The notes: generated from the letters alone by a model not told the origin. 64,000 nucleotides of DNA from a bacterium (GCA_029945625.1 JAQSCW010000055.1:124001-188000), one strand, 5' to 3'; counted from the stretch's first letter, positions 44,823 through 54,769 are shown. Translations and numbers: made by a program.

Positions 44823-45812
44823 ATGTCCTATAAGAAGATTAGTAATTTAAAAGTATTGGTTACCGGTGGTGCGGGATTTATAGGTTCTAATTTATGTCAT
44901 GATCTATTACTACAGGGTAATACTGTTGTTTGTCTCGATAACTTTTCTACCGGTAAGAAAAAAAACTTGGAAGGATTTCTACACAACAGTGCGTTTCAAC
45001 TCATTGAAGGGGATATTCGAAATCTTGACGTCTGCAGATTATCAATGAAGGGCGTGGATATTGTTCTTCAGCAAGCGGCATTGGGGTCGGTGCCACGTTC
45101 ATTGAGTGATCCCATCACTACCAACGAGGTGAACATAAGCGGTTTCTTAAATGTATTGGTTGCCGCACGGGATGCCGGGGTGAAACGATTTGTGTATGCA
45201 GCAAGTTCTTCCACGTATGGGGATTCAACAGCACTTCCAAAACTTGAAGAGGTAATTGGAAAACCACTGTCGCCCTATGCGGTAACAAAGTATGCCAATG
45301 AATTGTACGCGCATGTATTCTCGCAAAATTACGGAATGGAGATTATTGGTTTGCGTTATTTTAATGTATTTGGCCGCCATCAGGATCCCGAGGGGGCTTA
45401 TGCGGCGGCAATTCCCAAGTTCACAAAACTATTGATTGGTCATCAATCACCCTTGATTAATGGAGATGGCACGCATTCACGCGACTTCACGTACATTGAC
45501 AATGTGATCCAGATGAATCATTTGGCGGCCCTTACCGTGAATACGTCGGCAATAGGCCAAGTATTTAATACAGCCGTGGGAGAACGTGCCGATCTGAACA
45601 AACTGACGGGCTTGCTGAAGAAATTTCTTAGTTTGTATGATTCCGCTATTGCCGATGTGAAGATTCTTTATGGACCGGAACGCCCCGGGGACATTCCTCA
45701 TTCATTGGCTTCCATCACGAAAGCGGAGGACATATTGGGGTATCGGCCGGGTCACACCCTTGAAGAGGGATTAAAAGAATCGATGCAGTGGTATTGGGAA
45801 CATTTGAAATAG
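44823..45812 (+). CDS. NAD-dependent UDP-sugar 4-epimerase, WbpP/TviC type
   Basis: The 329-aa extended short-chain dehydrogenase has NAD motif GGAGFIG (residues 15-21), the serine region AASSSTYGD and the catalytic SPYAVTKYANELY (YxxxK). The stretches QQAALGSVPRSLSDPIT and RYFNVFGRHQDPEGAYAAAI match WbpP, the UDP-GlcNAc(A) C4-epimerase used in O-antigen and capsule synthesis. It stands alone; other sugar genes lie elsewhere in the window. Confidence 0.85.
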   Translation: MSYKKISNLKVLVTGGAGFIGSNLCHDLLLQGNTVVCLDNFSTGKKKNLEGFLHNSAFQLIEGDIRNLDVCRLSMKGVDIVLQQAALGSVPRSLSDPITTNEVNISGFLNVLVAARDAGVKRFVYAASSSTYGDSTALPKLEEVIGKPLSPYAVTKYANELYAHVFSQNYGMEIIGLRYFNVFGRHQDPEGAYAAAIPKFTKLLIGHQSPLINGDGTHSRDFTYIDNVIQMNHLAALTVNTSAIGQVFNTAVGERADLNKLTGLLKKFLSLYDSAIADVKILYGPERPGDIPHSLASITKAEDILGYRPGHTLEEGLKESMQWYWEHLK

Positions 45813-45881
45813 TTATATCTCTCCCGTTGTTCGGATAATAGATTTCACTGATTCCCCAAAGCGGATGCTCTTTAGTTTACT

Positions 45882-47015
45882 CTAAAGAATAAAACTCAAA
45901 TACGATTTATCGTTAATGACCTTAAACCCCGCCTTAGGATAAGCCTTGCCAAACGCGATGGGTTTTTTAGGTGTTTTTTTCGAACTGAATTTAAATTCAA
46001 ATGCACTAATGGTGTTGTTTTTCACTTCTACCAAATCAATTTCTTGTTGATCGTAGGTACGCCAGAAGTAATATTGAGGATTTATTTTTTTATAGGTATT
46101 TCGTTTCAGCCGTTCCATGAACAGGTAGTTTTCCCATAACAGGCCTTTTTCGTCGTCGCGCCTTAGGGCCAGAGGTTCAAAATCGCCGATGACCGCATTA
46201 CGGATTCCATTGTCTACGAAATACCAGCGTTGACTTTTTGAAATCTCTTTTCGTAAATTATTGCTGTAGGCTGATACTTTATAGAGTACAAAAACTTTGG
46301 TGAGCAAGTGAAGATACTTTTCAACAGTGTTTTTGCTGATGCCTAAGGACTTTCCCAATTCGTTGTAAGAGACTTCTTTTCCGATTTGGTACGCGATCAT
46401 CTTAAGCAAACTGTAAACGATCGTTGCATTTCGCAAGCCATCTAAAATGAGAATGTCTTTGAGTAGATAGGAATTTACGAGATCAGTTAAGTAGCGTTTT
46501 TTTTCAGCCCCTGTTTTCAGCTGCCAGATCTCGGGATAAGACCCGTAGATCAAACGATCTTCCAGATGTTGTTTTGTTTGAAGTGTGTTTTCTTTCAGTT
46601 CACCTTGCCAGATGGGATAAAGATAAACAGTCATGCTTCTTCCTGTAAGGGGTTCCCCGGAAACATTTAAAATATCAAATGAGGATGAGCCGGTGACGAG
46701 AATTTTTAGTCCTTTAATTGAATCGACCATCAATTTGAGTTTTTTGCCGATATCCGGAATATTCTGAGCTTCATCAATGACGAGTAGGTCGTTTCCATTT
46801 AACACCCTGGAATAATTGCTCACGCTGCGGGTGGCCAGTAATAAATGAGTGTCCTCGTCTTCTCCGTTGAGGTAGAGGTAAGGGCGTTTGTATATCTTCA
46901 GGAGTTCTTCAATTAGAATCGATTTTCCTACTCTGCGGGCGCCGAGCAACAACGTTACCTTTTGTGGTTTTAGACTTTTCAAAAGTTCCTGAAGTTGAAA
47001 CCGCACAATTTCCAT
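45882..47015 (-). CDS. AAA ATPase with DUF4143 domain
   Basis: From ATG 47015 the protein has 377 aa; the TTG at 47039 lies in the promoter region. Walker A GARRVGKS (residues 25-32) and Walker B VIDEAQ are clear, with a sensor-like TGSSSFD, LTGRSMTVYLYP, and a C-terminal DUF4143 winged-helix/endonuclease-like region (LGISKNTVEKYLHLLTKVFV, ENYLFMERLKR, IDLVEVKNN). Such ATPases are widespread and of unclear role; some may act on DNA or in defence. Three 16-bp palindromes 32 bp apart precede it, the first inside its promoter. Confidence 0.87.
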   Translation of the reverse strand: MEIVRFQLQELLKSLKPQKVTLLLGARRVGKSILIEELLKIYKRPYLYLNGEDEDTHLLLATRSVSNYSRVLNGNDLLVIDEAQNIPDIGKKLKLMVDSIKGLKILVTGSSSFDILNVSGEPLTGRSMTVYLYPIWQGELKENTLQTKQHLEDRLIYGSYPEIWQLKTGAEKKRYLTDLVNSYLLKDILILDGLRNATIVYSLLKMIAYQIGKEVSYNELGKSLGISKNTVEKYLHLLTKVFVLYKVSAYSNNLRKEISKSQRWYFVDNGIRNAVIGDFEPLALRRDDEKGLLWENYLFMERLKRNTYKKINPQYYFWRTYDQQEIDLVEVKNNTISAFEFKFSSKKTPKKPIAFGKAYPKAGFKVINDKSYLSFIL

Positions 47016-47018
47016 ACT

Positions 47019-47026
47019 CAAATATA
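47019..47026 (-). promoter_or_regulatory. Candidate -7 element for the DUF4143 ATPase gene
   Basis: On the minus strand TATATTTG lies 3 bp above ATG 47015, so the transcript would start at or very near the start codon (leaderless). The nearest palindrome (47034-47049) lies between this element and the expected -33 position. Confidence 0.55.
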
Positions 47027-47033
47027 CAGATTT

Positions 47034-47113
47034 AGTCAATACAATGACTAAAATTATGCAAAAAGTGTCAATGTATTGACAAAATTTATATAAATATTGT
47101 CATTATATTGACA
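47034..47113. promoter_or_regulatory. Three palindromic operator-like sites at exact 32-bp spacing
   Basis: The sites are AGTCAATACAATGACT (47034-47049, one mismatch), TGTCAATGTATTGACA (47066-47081, perfect 7-bp arms) and TGTCATTATATTGACA (47098-47113, one mismatch). Starts are 32 bp apart, about three helical turns, so proteins on them would face the same side of the DNA. The first overlaps the promoter of the DUF4143 gene. Confidence 0.75.
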
Positions 47114-47930
47114 GAATTAACGTTTTATAGATGGTAAGATACTGTAAATGAGAAGAGTAGTGTTTTTGAATAAATTGGAAGAGATTTAGGTTTGGCTGCG
47201 GCAAGACGAGTCTTACTTAAAACCAAAAGCTAACTATACGCTGGCAGTTTAATGGCCGGATGTACGCGACTAATCTGATCTTTCAAGATTTTGTTGAAGC
47301 CCTAAAGAGGATTTTTTTGCCTCCCTAAGGTCTTAACTTTCATTCGGCTCCATCCGCAAAGCCATCGCCGCTTTGTAAAATGGCAGAAGAACAGCAGACT
47401 GATATGAGCTGATAGTCATTCAATGATTTGCTATATTCATGTTAACGTGAGCTCGAATCAGATTACCCGTGGTGCATTTATGGCCAACTGCAAGTGTGAC
47501 TTGTTTAGTTATTTTTTTTAGCAATAGTTTGTACTGCCGCTATCGGAGTTAAGAATTAAAATTACCTGAATAAGCATCGTTTTTAAGGCGCTGGAGGCAG
47601 CTCTGCTATTCAGCGGCAGAGCTATGCAGAAAAAATGAAATTCAAAATGAAAGCTAACTAGTGACAGTTCCTTCTTTGAAAGAGTAAATTGTAAAACAAG
47701 TCTGAGTTGATCTAACGTACTAATGCCGGGGTGTCCATTAAACCACTTGTCCTTTGCCGCTTGCTACATCTTCTGCAGTTCCTATCCCACGAAGGAGCTT
47801 AGAATGACCAAGCAAATTATTCTGCTGAGTGCTCCGGTTGTTAAGGCGTTGAGGGAGAATCAGTATTGAACCTACCAAAAGATCCCGCACATGTGAAGAG
47901 ACATTCTATACTTTCAGAATAACGAAAAAA
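47114..47930. other. Gene-free region of about 800 bp
   Basis: No ORF of coding character was seen on either strand. An 8-bp perfect hairpin (AGCTCTGC 47599-47606 with GCAGAGCT 47616-47623) is the clearest structure. The composition is mixed and it may hold decayed genes or an unrecognised RNA. Confidence 0.45.
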
Positions 47931-50900
47931 TTACATGTTTCTCCGGTACTGACCGCCCACCTCAAACAAGGCATTGGTGATTTGACCCAGCGAACAATAC
48001 TTTACAGCCTCCATTAAACCTTCAAACATGTTCCGGTTGTGTATAGCGGCATACTGAAGGTCTTTTAATACCTGAACCCGCTTATCTTTGTGGGTTTCCC
48101 ATAAATTATTGCGTGTGGTGATCTGCGCTTCTTTCTCTTCGGTGGTAGACCGAATCACTTCTCTTGGCAACATGGTTGGACTTCCTTTAGAACTTAGAAA
48201 TGTGTTTACGCCAATGATTGGATACTCACCATTGTGTTTGAGCGTTTCATAATACAAACTTTCTTCTTGTATTTTGCTTCGCTGATACATGGTTTCCATC
48301 GCGCCTAAAACACCGCCGCGTTCTGTGATGCGGTCAAATTCGGTCAATACGGCTTCCTCCACCAAATCGGTGAGTTCTTCAATGATAAATGAACCTTGTA
48401 AGGGGTTCTCATTTTTTGCAAGTCCCAATTCACGATTAATGATGAGTTGAATGGCCATCGCCCTGCGCACACTTTCCTCGGTTGGTGTAGTAATGGCTTC
48501 ATCGTAGGCATTGGTGTGCAAACTATTACAATTATCATAGATCGCATACAAAGCCTGCAGGGTGGTACGAATATCATTAAAATCAATCTCCTGTGCATGC
48601 AGCGAGCGTCCCGATGTTTGAATGTGGTATTTCATCATCTGACTTCTTTCGTTAGCATGGTATTTGTTCTTCATGGCCTTTGCCCAGATTCGGCGCGAAA
48701 CACGACCAATCACACTGTATTCGGGATCAATGCCGTTGCTGAAGAAAAAGGAAAGATTGGGCGCAAAATCATTGATATTCATGCCGCGACTCAAATAATA
48801 TTCAACGAAGGTAAATCCGTTGGAGAGAGTAAAGGCAAGTTGTGAAATGGGATTGGCGCCCGCTTCTGCAATATGGTAGCCACTTATGGATACAGAATAA
48901 AAATTACGTACATTTTTGTCGATAAAATACTGTTGTACGTCGCCCATCACCCGCAAACTGAATTCTGTACTGAAAATGCACGTATTCTGAGCCTGATCTT
49001 CTTTCAAAATATCGGCCTGAACAGTACCACGAACTTGTGCCAATGTTTCTGACTTTATTTTTTCGTACACATCTTTTGGCAACACCAGGTCGCCCGTAAC
49101 TCCCAGGAGCATTAATCCCAAACCGTTGTTTCCTTCGGGGAGCTCAGCCTCATTGTATTTGGGACGCGCTGTGCCTTTGGCCTTAAAAAAATCGTCAATC
49201 TTTTTTCCGATCTCTTTTTCCAGCCCGTTTTTTTTGATGTATAACTCACACTGCTGATCAACGGCTGCATTCATGTAAAATGCCGCAATGGTGGCTGCCG
49301 GACCATTAATGGTCATGGAGACCGATGTTTTTGGATCGGATAAATTAAACCCACTGTACAGTTTTTTGGCATCATCCAAACAACATACACTTACCCCGCT
49401 ATTACCAATCTTACCAAAAATATCGGGTCGGTGATCAGGATCATTGCCATATAACGTAACGCTGTCGAATGCTGTGCTCAAGCGGTGAGCCGGCATGCCC
49501 AGACTCACATAGTGAAATCGCTTATTGGTGCGTTCAGGTCCACCTTCACCAGCAAACATGCGGGTAGGGTCTTCGCCTTCTCTCTTAAATGGATAAATTC
49601 CCGAAGTGTACGGAAATTCTCCGGGAAAATTTTCCCGTAAACTCCATTTCAAAATATCACTCCAGCCCGAAAATTTTGGGACTGATACTTTTGGAATTTG
49701 TGAATGTGATAAGCTTTCATAATGCGTTTTAATTTTAAGTTCTTTATCACGCACTTTAAAAATATAAAATTCATCGGTGTACCTTTTTTTCTTTTCAGAA
49801 AAAGTTTCCAGAGTTTTTAAGTTGCGAGCGTCGAGATCCAAACTGATTTGCTCTGCTTCCGCCGCCAGAGTTTTTAGGATGCGATCCTTATCCTCTACTT
49901 TTGAAGACTTGATCGTTTCTATGGTATTGCGGATACTTTGCAATTTAAATGCGATCTCACCCTGTGCTTCCACCCATTGATCGTAGCTACGTGAACCTTC
50001 AGAAATCTCACTTAAGTACCTTGTGCGATTTTGAGGAATAATATAAATCTTTTCGCTCATCTCATCACTGATTTTAAAAGTTGATTTCAAATCGCAATGA
50101 GTTTTCTCCACCAGTTTGTCCATCAAGGCACGGTAGAGCGTATTGGTGCCCGGATCGTTAAATTGTGAGGCAATGGTGCCGTATACCGGAATGTCTTCGT
50201 CTTTTGTTTCCCAAAGATTATGGTTCCGCTTGTATTGTTTTTTTACATCCCGCAGAGCATCTTGTGCGCCGCGTTTATCAAATTTATTGATCGCCACAAT
50301 GTCTGCAAATTCGAGCATATCAATTTTTTCGAGCTGAGTGGCAGCTCCGAATTCAGGAGTCATGATGTACAAACTCATATTGCTGTGCTCAATAATTTCG
50401 GTATCACTCTGTCCAATTCCTGCAGTTTCAATAATCACCAAATCGAATCCCGATACTTTTATGATGTCGATTGCATCCTGAACGTATTTACTAAGGGCCA
50501 AATTGCTTTGTCGCGTTGCCAGCGAACGCATGTACACCCGCTCGTTTCTAATGGAGTTCATTCGGATACGGTCTCCCAACAGTGCGCCACCGGTTTTTCG
50601 TTTACTGGGATCAACTGAGATAATTCCCACATGTTTATCGGGGAAATCAATTAGAAAGCGTCTCACTAATTCGTCAACAAGTGATGACTTTCCGGCTCCC
50701 CCTGTTCCGGTAATTCCAATAACGGGAGTCTTGGAAGACTTCGCTTCTTCCCGGATCTTTGTCAAAACCGATTTGCTTTCTTCATTGAAGTTCTCGGCAG
50801 CTGAAATTAATTTGGCTATGGACTTATGATCTCTTTGCTTAAGCAATTTTGCTTCTCCGTTGAGATTAGCACCTGTTGGAAAATCACTCAATTTGAGCAC

Positions 50901-51314
50901 GTCGTTGATCATCCCCTGCAGACCCATGGAGCGTCCATCGTCGGGGTGGTAAATGCGTGTAATTCCGTACTTTTGAAGTTCTTCTATTTCGGAAGGCAAA
51001 ATGGTGCCACCACCGCCGCCAAAAATCTTAATGTGCCCGCAACCGCGTTCCTTTAGAAGGTCGAACATGTATTTAAAATATTCGTTATGACCTCCCTGGT
51101 AACTGGTAATGGCAATTGCATTGGCGTCTTCCTGAATGGCGCAATCTACAATTTCTTGTACACTGCGATCGTGACCCAAATGAATGATCTCTGCTCCTGT
51201 ACTTTGCATCACACGACGCATGATATTGATAGCGGCATCGTGCCCATCGAATAGTGCAGCTGCGGTAACAATTCGAATTTTATGTTTGGTTTGGTACGGT
51301 TTTGTTTCAATCAT
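47931..51314 (-). CDS. icmF: Fused isobutyryl-CoA mutase (IcmF)
   Basis: The 1127-aa single-chain enzyme has three parts. An N-terminal B12-binding domain (about residues 12-145) carries DGHDAA with the cobalt-ligand His25. A MeaB-like G-protein chaperone (about 195-420) has Walker [10 protein letters not shown] (203-211). The mutase TIM barrel starts near 540, with [20 protein letters not shown] and [15 protein letters not shown]. This order is that of IcmF, which converts isobutyryl-CoA to n-butyryl-CoA, rather than methylmalonyl-CoA mutase. It implies use of adenosylcobalamin. No B12 genes or riboswitch lie next to it. Confidence 0.9.
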   Translation of the reverse strand: MIETKPYQTKHKIRIVTAAALFDGHDAAINIMRRVMQSTGAEIIHLGHDRSVQEIVDCAIQEDANAIAITSYQGGHNEYFKYMFDLLKERGCGHIKIFGGGGGTILPSEIEELQKYGITRIYHPDDGRSMGLQGMINDVLKLSDFPTGANLNGEAKLLKQRDHKSIAKLISAAENFNEESKSVLTKIREEAKSSKTPVIGITGTGGAGKSSLVDELVRRFLIDFPDKHVGIISVDPSKRKTGGALLGDRIRMNSIRNERVYMRSLATRQSNLALSKYVQDAIDIIKVSGFDLVIIETAGIGQSDTEIIEHSNMSLYIMTPEFGAATQLEKIDMLEFADIVAINKFDKRGAQDALRDVKKQYKRNHNLWETKDEDIPVYGTIASQFNDPGTNTLYRALMDKLVEKTHCDLKSTFKISDEMSEKIYIIPQNRTRYLSEISEGSRSYDQWVEAQGEIAFKLQSIRNTIETIKSSKVEDKDRILKTLAAEAEQISLDLDARNLKTLETFSEKKKRYTDEFYIFKVRDKELKIKTHYESLSHSQIPKVSVPKFSGWSDILKWSLRENFPGEFPYTSGIYPFKREGEDPTRMFAGEGGPERTNKRFHYVSLGMPAHRLSTAFDSVTLYGNDPDHRPDIFGKIGNSGVSVCCLDDAKKLYSGFNLSDPKTSVSMTINGPAATIAAFYMNAAVDQQCELYIKKNGLEKEIGKKIDDFFKAKGTARPKYNEAELPEGNNGLGLMLLGVTGDLVLPKDVYEKIKSETLAQVRGTVQADILKEDQAQNTCIFSTEFSLRVMGDVQQYFIDKNVRNFYSVSISGYHIAEAGANPISQLAFTLSNGFTFVEYYLSRGMNINDFAPNLSFFFSNGIDPEYSVIGRVSRRIWAKAMKNKYHANERSQMMKYHIQTSGRSLHAQEIDFNDIRTTLQALYAIYDNCNSLHTNAYDEAITTPTEESVRRAMAIQLIINRELGLAKNENPLQGSFIIEELTDLVEEAVLTEFDRITERGGVLGAMETMYQRSKIQEESLYYETLKHNGEYPIIGVNTFLSSKGSPTMLPREVIRSTTEEKEAQITTRNNLWETHKDKRVQVLKDLQYAAIHNRNMFEGLMEAVKYCSLGQITNALFEVGGQYRRNM

Positions 51315-51412
51315 AACCTGTTATTAGAGCGGTAAAGTTAAGGATTTAGCCGGATTTCTGAATTTTTTTTTGATGAAAATGGCGATTCAGAATAGCGCTA
51401 GCACTCACCTGT

Positions 51413-51757
51413 TTATACCGATTTCACGAGCTTTGAGCGCGACTTGTAAAAATAGATGCCCACAAAAATAAACCCCAATGCAAAGGGAATTCCCGCCAGA
51501 TATTTAAACTGATTATTATAAAAAAACTCTACCAGCATCCAAAAACTATTGGCCGTGATCCAAAAGAAAATGGCGATATTGAGGTAGAACTCATTTAACA
51601 AACGAGACATATATGAAATACGCAAGGCCACAAAGAGCGCCGGCACTATCATCAGCGTACCCAGCCATTTGATCTCCAGCATCCAGCAACTGTCTTTGAG
51701 GAGCCAAAACACAATATGAAGATTCTCCTGCTTTCTGATCCTGTTCAATAGCTCCAT
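51413..51757 (-). CDS. Small membrane protein of unknown function (114 aa)
   Basis: I do not recognise it. After an N-terminal amphipathic stretch (RIRKQENLHIVFWLLKDSCW) there are about three membrane segments (residues 32-48, 58-76 and 86-104) and a basic tail. Similar small membrane proteins occur widely in Bacteroidota. A minus-strand TAATTTTG (51772-51779) is a likely -7 element. It faces away from the ECF sigma gene. Confidence 0.7.
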   Translation of the reverse strand: MELLNRIRKQENLHIVFWLLKDSCWMLEIKWLGTLMIVPALFVALRISYMSRLLNEFYLNIAIFFWITANSFWMLVEFFYNNQFKYLAGIPFALGFIFVGIYFYKSRSKLVKSV

Positions 51758-51771
51758 AAAAAGTTTTAAAG

Positions 51772-51779
51772 CAAAATTA
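51772..51779 (-). promoter_or_regulatory. Candidate -7 element for the small membrane protein gene
   Basis: On the minus strand this reads TAATTTTG, fitting TAnnTTTG, about 15 bp above the ATG at 51757. Confidence 0.45.
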
Positions 51780-51817
51780 AACTTTTACTTTAAATTTACG
51801 TCCAAGTATAAAGAACG

Positions 51818-52366
51818 GTGAAACCTTTGGAGGATGACGTCATATTAGAACTTTTTCGCGACGAAACCACGCGGAATTCGGCCCTTGAACGCCTCATTTC
51901 TAAATATCAGCAACGTTTGTACTGGCATATTCGGAAAATCGTTATCAGTCACGACGATAGTGACGATGTGCTGCAAAACACATTCATCAAAATATGGAAA
52001 GGATTGGAGAATTTTAAGGGTGAAAGTCAGCTTTATACCTGGATTTATCGGATTGCAACTAACGAAGCACTTGGTCTTTTGAGACAAAAACAGCGTAATC
52101 AAACAACCTCCATACATCCCATTGAATACGAATTGAGTAAGAATCTTGAAAGTGATGCGTATTTTACCGGTGACGAAATTCAATTGAAGTTGCAACAGGC
52201 CATCCTCACCCTTCCCGAAAAACAGCGCCTTGTGTTCAATATGCGCTATTACGATGAAACGCCCTACGAAGAGATGTCACAAATATTGGAAACGTCGGTG
52301 GGAGCGCTCAAGGCGAGCTATCATATTGCAGCAAAAAAAATTGAGAACTTTTTAGTGAACCGTTAA
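51818..52366 (+). CDS. ECF-type RNA polymerase sigma factor
   Basis: The 182-aa protein has sigma-70 region 2 (LERLISKYQQRLYWHIRKIV, HDDSDDVLQNTFIKIWKGL, YTWIYRIATNEAL) and region 4 (LQQAILTLPEKQRLVFNMRYYDETPYEEMSQILETS). The start is GTG 51818; no in-frame ATG precedes the domain. It directs RNA polymerase to stress-type promoters. The next gene, 35 bp downstream, encodes a single-pass membrane protein that is a likely anti-sigma factor. Confidence 0.9.
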   Translation: MKPLEDDVILELFRDETTRNSALERLISKYQQRLYWHIRKIVISHDDSDDVLQNTFIKIWKGLENFKGESQLYTWIYRIATNEALGLLRQKQRNQTTSIHPIEYELSKNLESDAYFTGDEIQLKLQQAILTLPEKQRLVFNMRYYDETPYEEMSQILETSVGALKASYHIAAKKIENFLVNR

Positions 52367-52401
52367 ACTTTTGTCATTAAATACCGTCCATTGTCTAGTA
52401 C

Positions 52402-53157
52402 ATGAGTAAAAAAAAACATAGTCAATCAAAAAAAGAACCTGCCAGTTTTCAGGTTCCCGGGGGCTATTTTGAAAATACGGCAAACGCGATCATGGAACGG
52501 ATCGCTTGGGAGGAGGAAAATAAGACATTTGTGAATTTGTTGAAATATAAAAACGCAAAGGGATTTGACTTGCCCCATGATTATTTTGTTAAGAACGAAC
52601 AAATTCTAGAAATGATTCCATTCCCGAATCTCAATGCAGGGGCCAAGGAAATCGGATTTGAGACCCCTCCCGATTATTTTTATAGCTCTTCATCACAAAT
52701 TACGGCCAGAGTACACATAGAGGAAGAAGCAGTGTTGCCGGGATCATTGTCAAAACAAAATTCATTTGTGGTAGACCCCCACTATTTCCAAAAAAATGCA
52801 GAAATACTAAGGGCGAAGTTGAGCCCACCCCGCACGAGTCGAACCATTCGATTGTTTCCAAATAGAGTATTGTATCCGGCTGCCGCTGCTTTGCTTGTAA
52901 TACTTGGACTCTGGATGTATTATTTTTATTTTAAGCCTGAAACCATGCGCGATTGTGGAAGTATGGCCTGTATAGATAAGGGCGAGCTCACCAAAAGTAG
53001 AGATTTGGAAACGCTCGACGAAGACCAATTATATGATCTTGTAAATTCAAAGAAGCTGGAGGATAAACTGGAGGTAGGCGGGGTTAAATTGAAGGAAACC
53101 CGGAGCGACAGTAATGTAAAACCGAATTCTGTTGACGAACTTCTTGACGAAATTTAA
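52402..53157 (+). CDS. Probable membrane anti-sigma factor with four YF repeats
   Basis: The 251-aa protein has a cytoplasmic-looking N-terminal half with four copies of a Pro-x-x-Tyr-Phe motif: VPGGYFENTANAI, LPHDYFVKNEQIL, TPPDYFYSSSSQI and DPHYFQKNAEIL (YF at residues 22, 61, 92 and 128). One membrane segment follows (residues 157-177), then a periplasmic tail of about 70 residues rich in Asp and Lys. Its position right after the ECF sigma gene suggests an anti-sigma role. The repeat arrangement is not a classical zinc anti-sigma domain. Confidence 0.75.
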   Translation: MSKKKHSQSKKEPASFQVPGGYFENTANAIMERIAWEEENKTFVNLLKYKNAKGFDLPHDYFVKNEQILEMIPFPNLNAGAKEIGFETPPDYFYSSSSQITARVHIEEEAVLPGSLSKQNSFVVDPHYFQKNAEILRAKLSPPRTSRTIRLFPNRVLYPAAAALLVILGLWMYYFYFKPETMRDCGSMACIDKGELTKSRDLETLDEDQLYDLVNSKKLEDKLEVGGVKLKETRSDSNVKPNSVDELLDEI

Positions 53158-53586
53158 ATGAAACGATTCTTCACCATACTTTTATTCTTAGCGACTTTTT
53201 TTGGTCCGCTGCGCTCTCCTGCGCAACAAGACAGGAACAAGGTGGAAGCGCTGCGAATTTCGTTTATTTCAAAACGTCTTGAATTAACACCTGCCGAATC
53301 AGAGAAATTTTGGCCGGTATACAACGAGTACAATGATAAATTACGAGCTATTAAACGAAATTTAAGGACAAGCTACCATAAAAAGTCGGGAGAACTTTCT
53401 GACAATGAAGCAGAAGAGTTGTACCAATTGGACGTGCAATCAAAACAGGCGGAGGCCGATGTACACAAACACTACAGCGAACGAATTAAAGGAATAATAG
53501 GTGTAAAAAAGACGGTGAAATTGCGCTTGGCAGAAGAAGAGTTTAAACGCGAAATGATAAATACCATTCGGGAAAAAGGCGATTAG
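53158..53586 (+). CDS. Spy/CpxP-like periplasmic protein
   Basis: The 142-aa protein has a signal peptide (FTILLFLATFFGPLRSPAQ). A helical segment then contains LELTPAESEKFWPVYNEYND, the motif of Spy/CpxP-like chaperones of envelope stress. It starts at the base after the anti-sigma stop, so translation is coupled. The grouping with sigma and anti-sigma fits an envelope-stress response. Confidence 0.78.
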   Translation: MKRFFTILLFLATFFGPLRSPAQQDRNKVEALRISFISKRLELTPAESEKFWPVYNEYNDKLRAIKRNLRTSYHKKSGELSDNEAEELYQLDVQSKQAEADVHKHYSERIKGIIGVKKTVKLRLAEEEFKREMINTIREKGD

Positions 53587-53587
53587 T

Positions 53588-54754
53588 TTGAAAAAAAACA
53601 TAAATAGTCTTTTGCTCCCTGTTTGCAAGGGGATTTTCCTCTTGTTGGGTTTTCAACTACCTGCACAAAGTTCGTTTGACAGTTTAAAGATTAAATTACC
53701 CAAACACTACTTTAACACGGTGATTGCTGTGGATGCTTACCGAAAAAAGGAAGTTCCGTTTTCAGACACCTCAAAGGCTCTAAGCAAGCGATTAAAGAGT
53801 TACGGTATCAAACAATTTTATGTAAATTTTTATACGCCTCTGGCAACAAAAAGTTGGATGGGAGCCGACAGCATCTCCAAGAATTCACATCTTTTGCTCA
53901 CGGGTACGTTCGTGAGTCTTCGTCCCGTTTTTAGCGGCATTACCGATCACAATCTGGTGAAGTTCGGCATCGGTATGCGTTACATTTATAATACCGGAAA
54001 AAAAGGAGTTTGGTTTGCCGATGTATCTCCTTTTCTTACCCGCGACGTCTCTTCACCTTCAAAACCTTATTACCGGCTGGCAAGTACATTTATATACAGT
54101 CAAAACGAAAGTCCGAATTTTAACTGGCGCTTGGGCATCACAAAATCATTTCAATGGGGCAATCGCTATTATCTCCCTTTTATTGGAATAAGAGTGGGAC
54201 GACTTGATAAGGTGAACGTGAGCCTTCAATTTCCAAGGAGCATGAGCGTTAACGTGCCCTTAAATTCAAAGGTTATTTTGAGTTTGTATACCCGACCGCA
54301 GGGGGGCATGTACAATTTTTCAAATGTGGACACCTTATATTTCAAGAGTTCTGACGCCACATTTCATTTTACGCGATATGAACTCAATTCAGGGCTGAGA
54401 GTGGATGTGCGCGCCGGTTCCCATATTAATTTTTATTTGGCATCCGGTCTAAGTTCCCGCAATAACATTTCTTTTTATTCAGAAGGGGCAAATAAAAACC
54501 GTCCTATAGCAAATTATAATACCTATTTCTATAAAGTGTCCCTTCCAAATTCATTGTATGTGAATTTTGGTCTGGTACTGGTGTTCGGAAAAACCCGGTC
54601 GTACTACAATGAAAAAAACATATATGATGCGGCCGATTTGAACAATGTAATTGGTGCTCCAAATGGAAACATTCAGGTGCCGCTGCCGGCAAAAAACACA
54701 TCAAAACAAAATTTGGAGTCGGTGAGAGACCTAGTAGACTATAACGACATTTAA
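53588..54754 (+). CDS. Secreted protein of unknown function
   Basis: From TTG 53588 the protein has 388 aa. It begins with a signal peptide (LLLPVCKGIFLLLGFQLPAQ) and has many short beta-prone stretches (YYRLASTFIYSQNE, RYYLPFIGIRVG, FWFGLVLVFGK-like end), suggesting an outer-membrane barrel or beta-rich surface protein. I do not recognise a family. It follows the Spy-like gene by 1 bp and is probably in the same ECF operon. TTG is the only near in-frame start before the signal peptide. Confidence 0.7.
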   Translation: MKKNINSLLLPVCKGIFLLLGFQLPAQSSFDSLKIKLPKHYFNTVIAVDAYRKKEVPFSDTSKALSKRLKSYGIKQFYVNFYTPLATKSWMGADSISKNSHLLLTGTFVSLRPVFSGITDHNLVKFGIGMRYIYNTGKKGVWFADVSPFLTRDVSSPSKPYYRLASTFIYSQNESPNFNWRLGITKSFQWGNRYYLPFIGIRVGRLDKVNVSLQFPRSMSVNVPLNSKVILSLYTRPQGGMYNFSNVDTLYFKSSDATFHFTRYELNSGLRVDVRAGSHINFYLASGLSSRNNISFYSEGANKNRPIANYNTYFYKVSLPNSLYVNFGLVLVFGKTRSYYNEKNIYDAADLNNVIGAPNGNIQVPLPAKNTSKQNLESVRDLVDYNDI

Positions 54755-54761
54755 TTTCCGT

Positions 54762-54769
54762 TATCTTTG
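54762..54769 (+). promoter_or_regulatory. Candidate -7 element for the DUF2279 gene
   Basis: TATCTTTG fits TAnnTTTG and places the start near the A of ATG 54775, so the mRNA may be leaderless and independent of the ECF operon. Confidence 0.45.

Noticed and set aside
47034-47113. CRISPR array from three evenly spaced 16-bp repeats
   Set aside because: Only three short palindromes, with 16-bp gaps, no cas genes, and the first overlaps a promoter; operators fit better.
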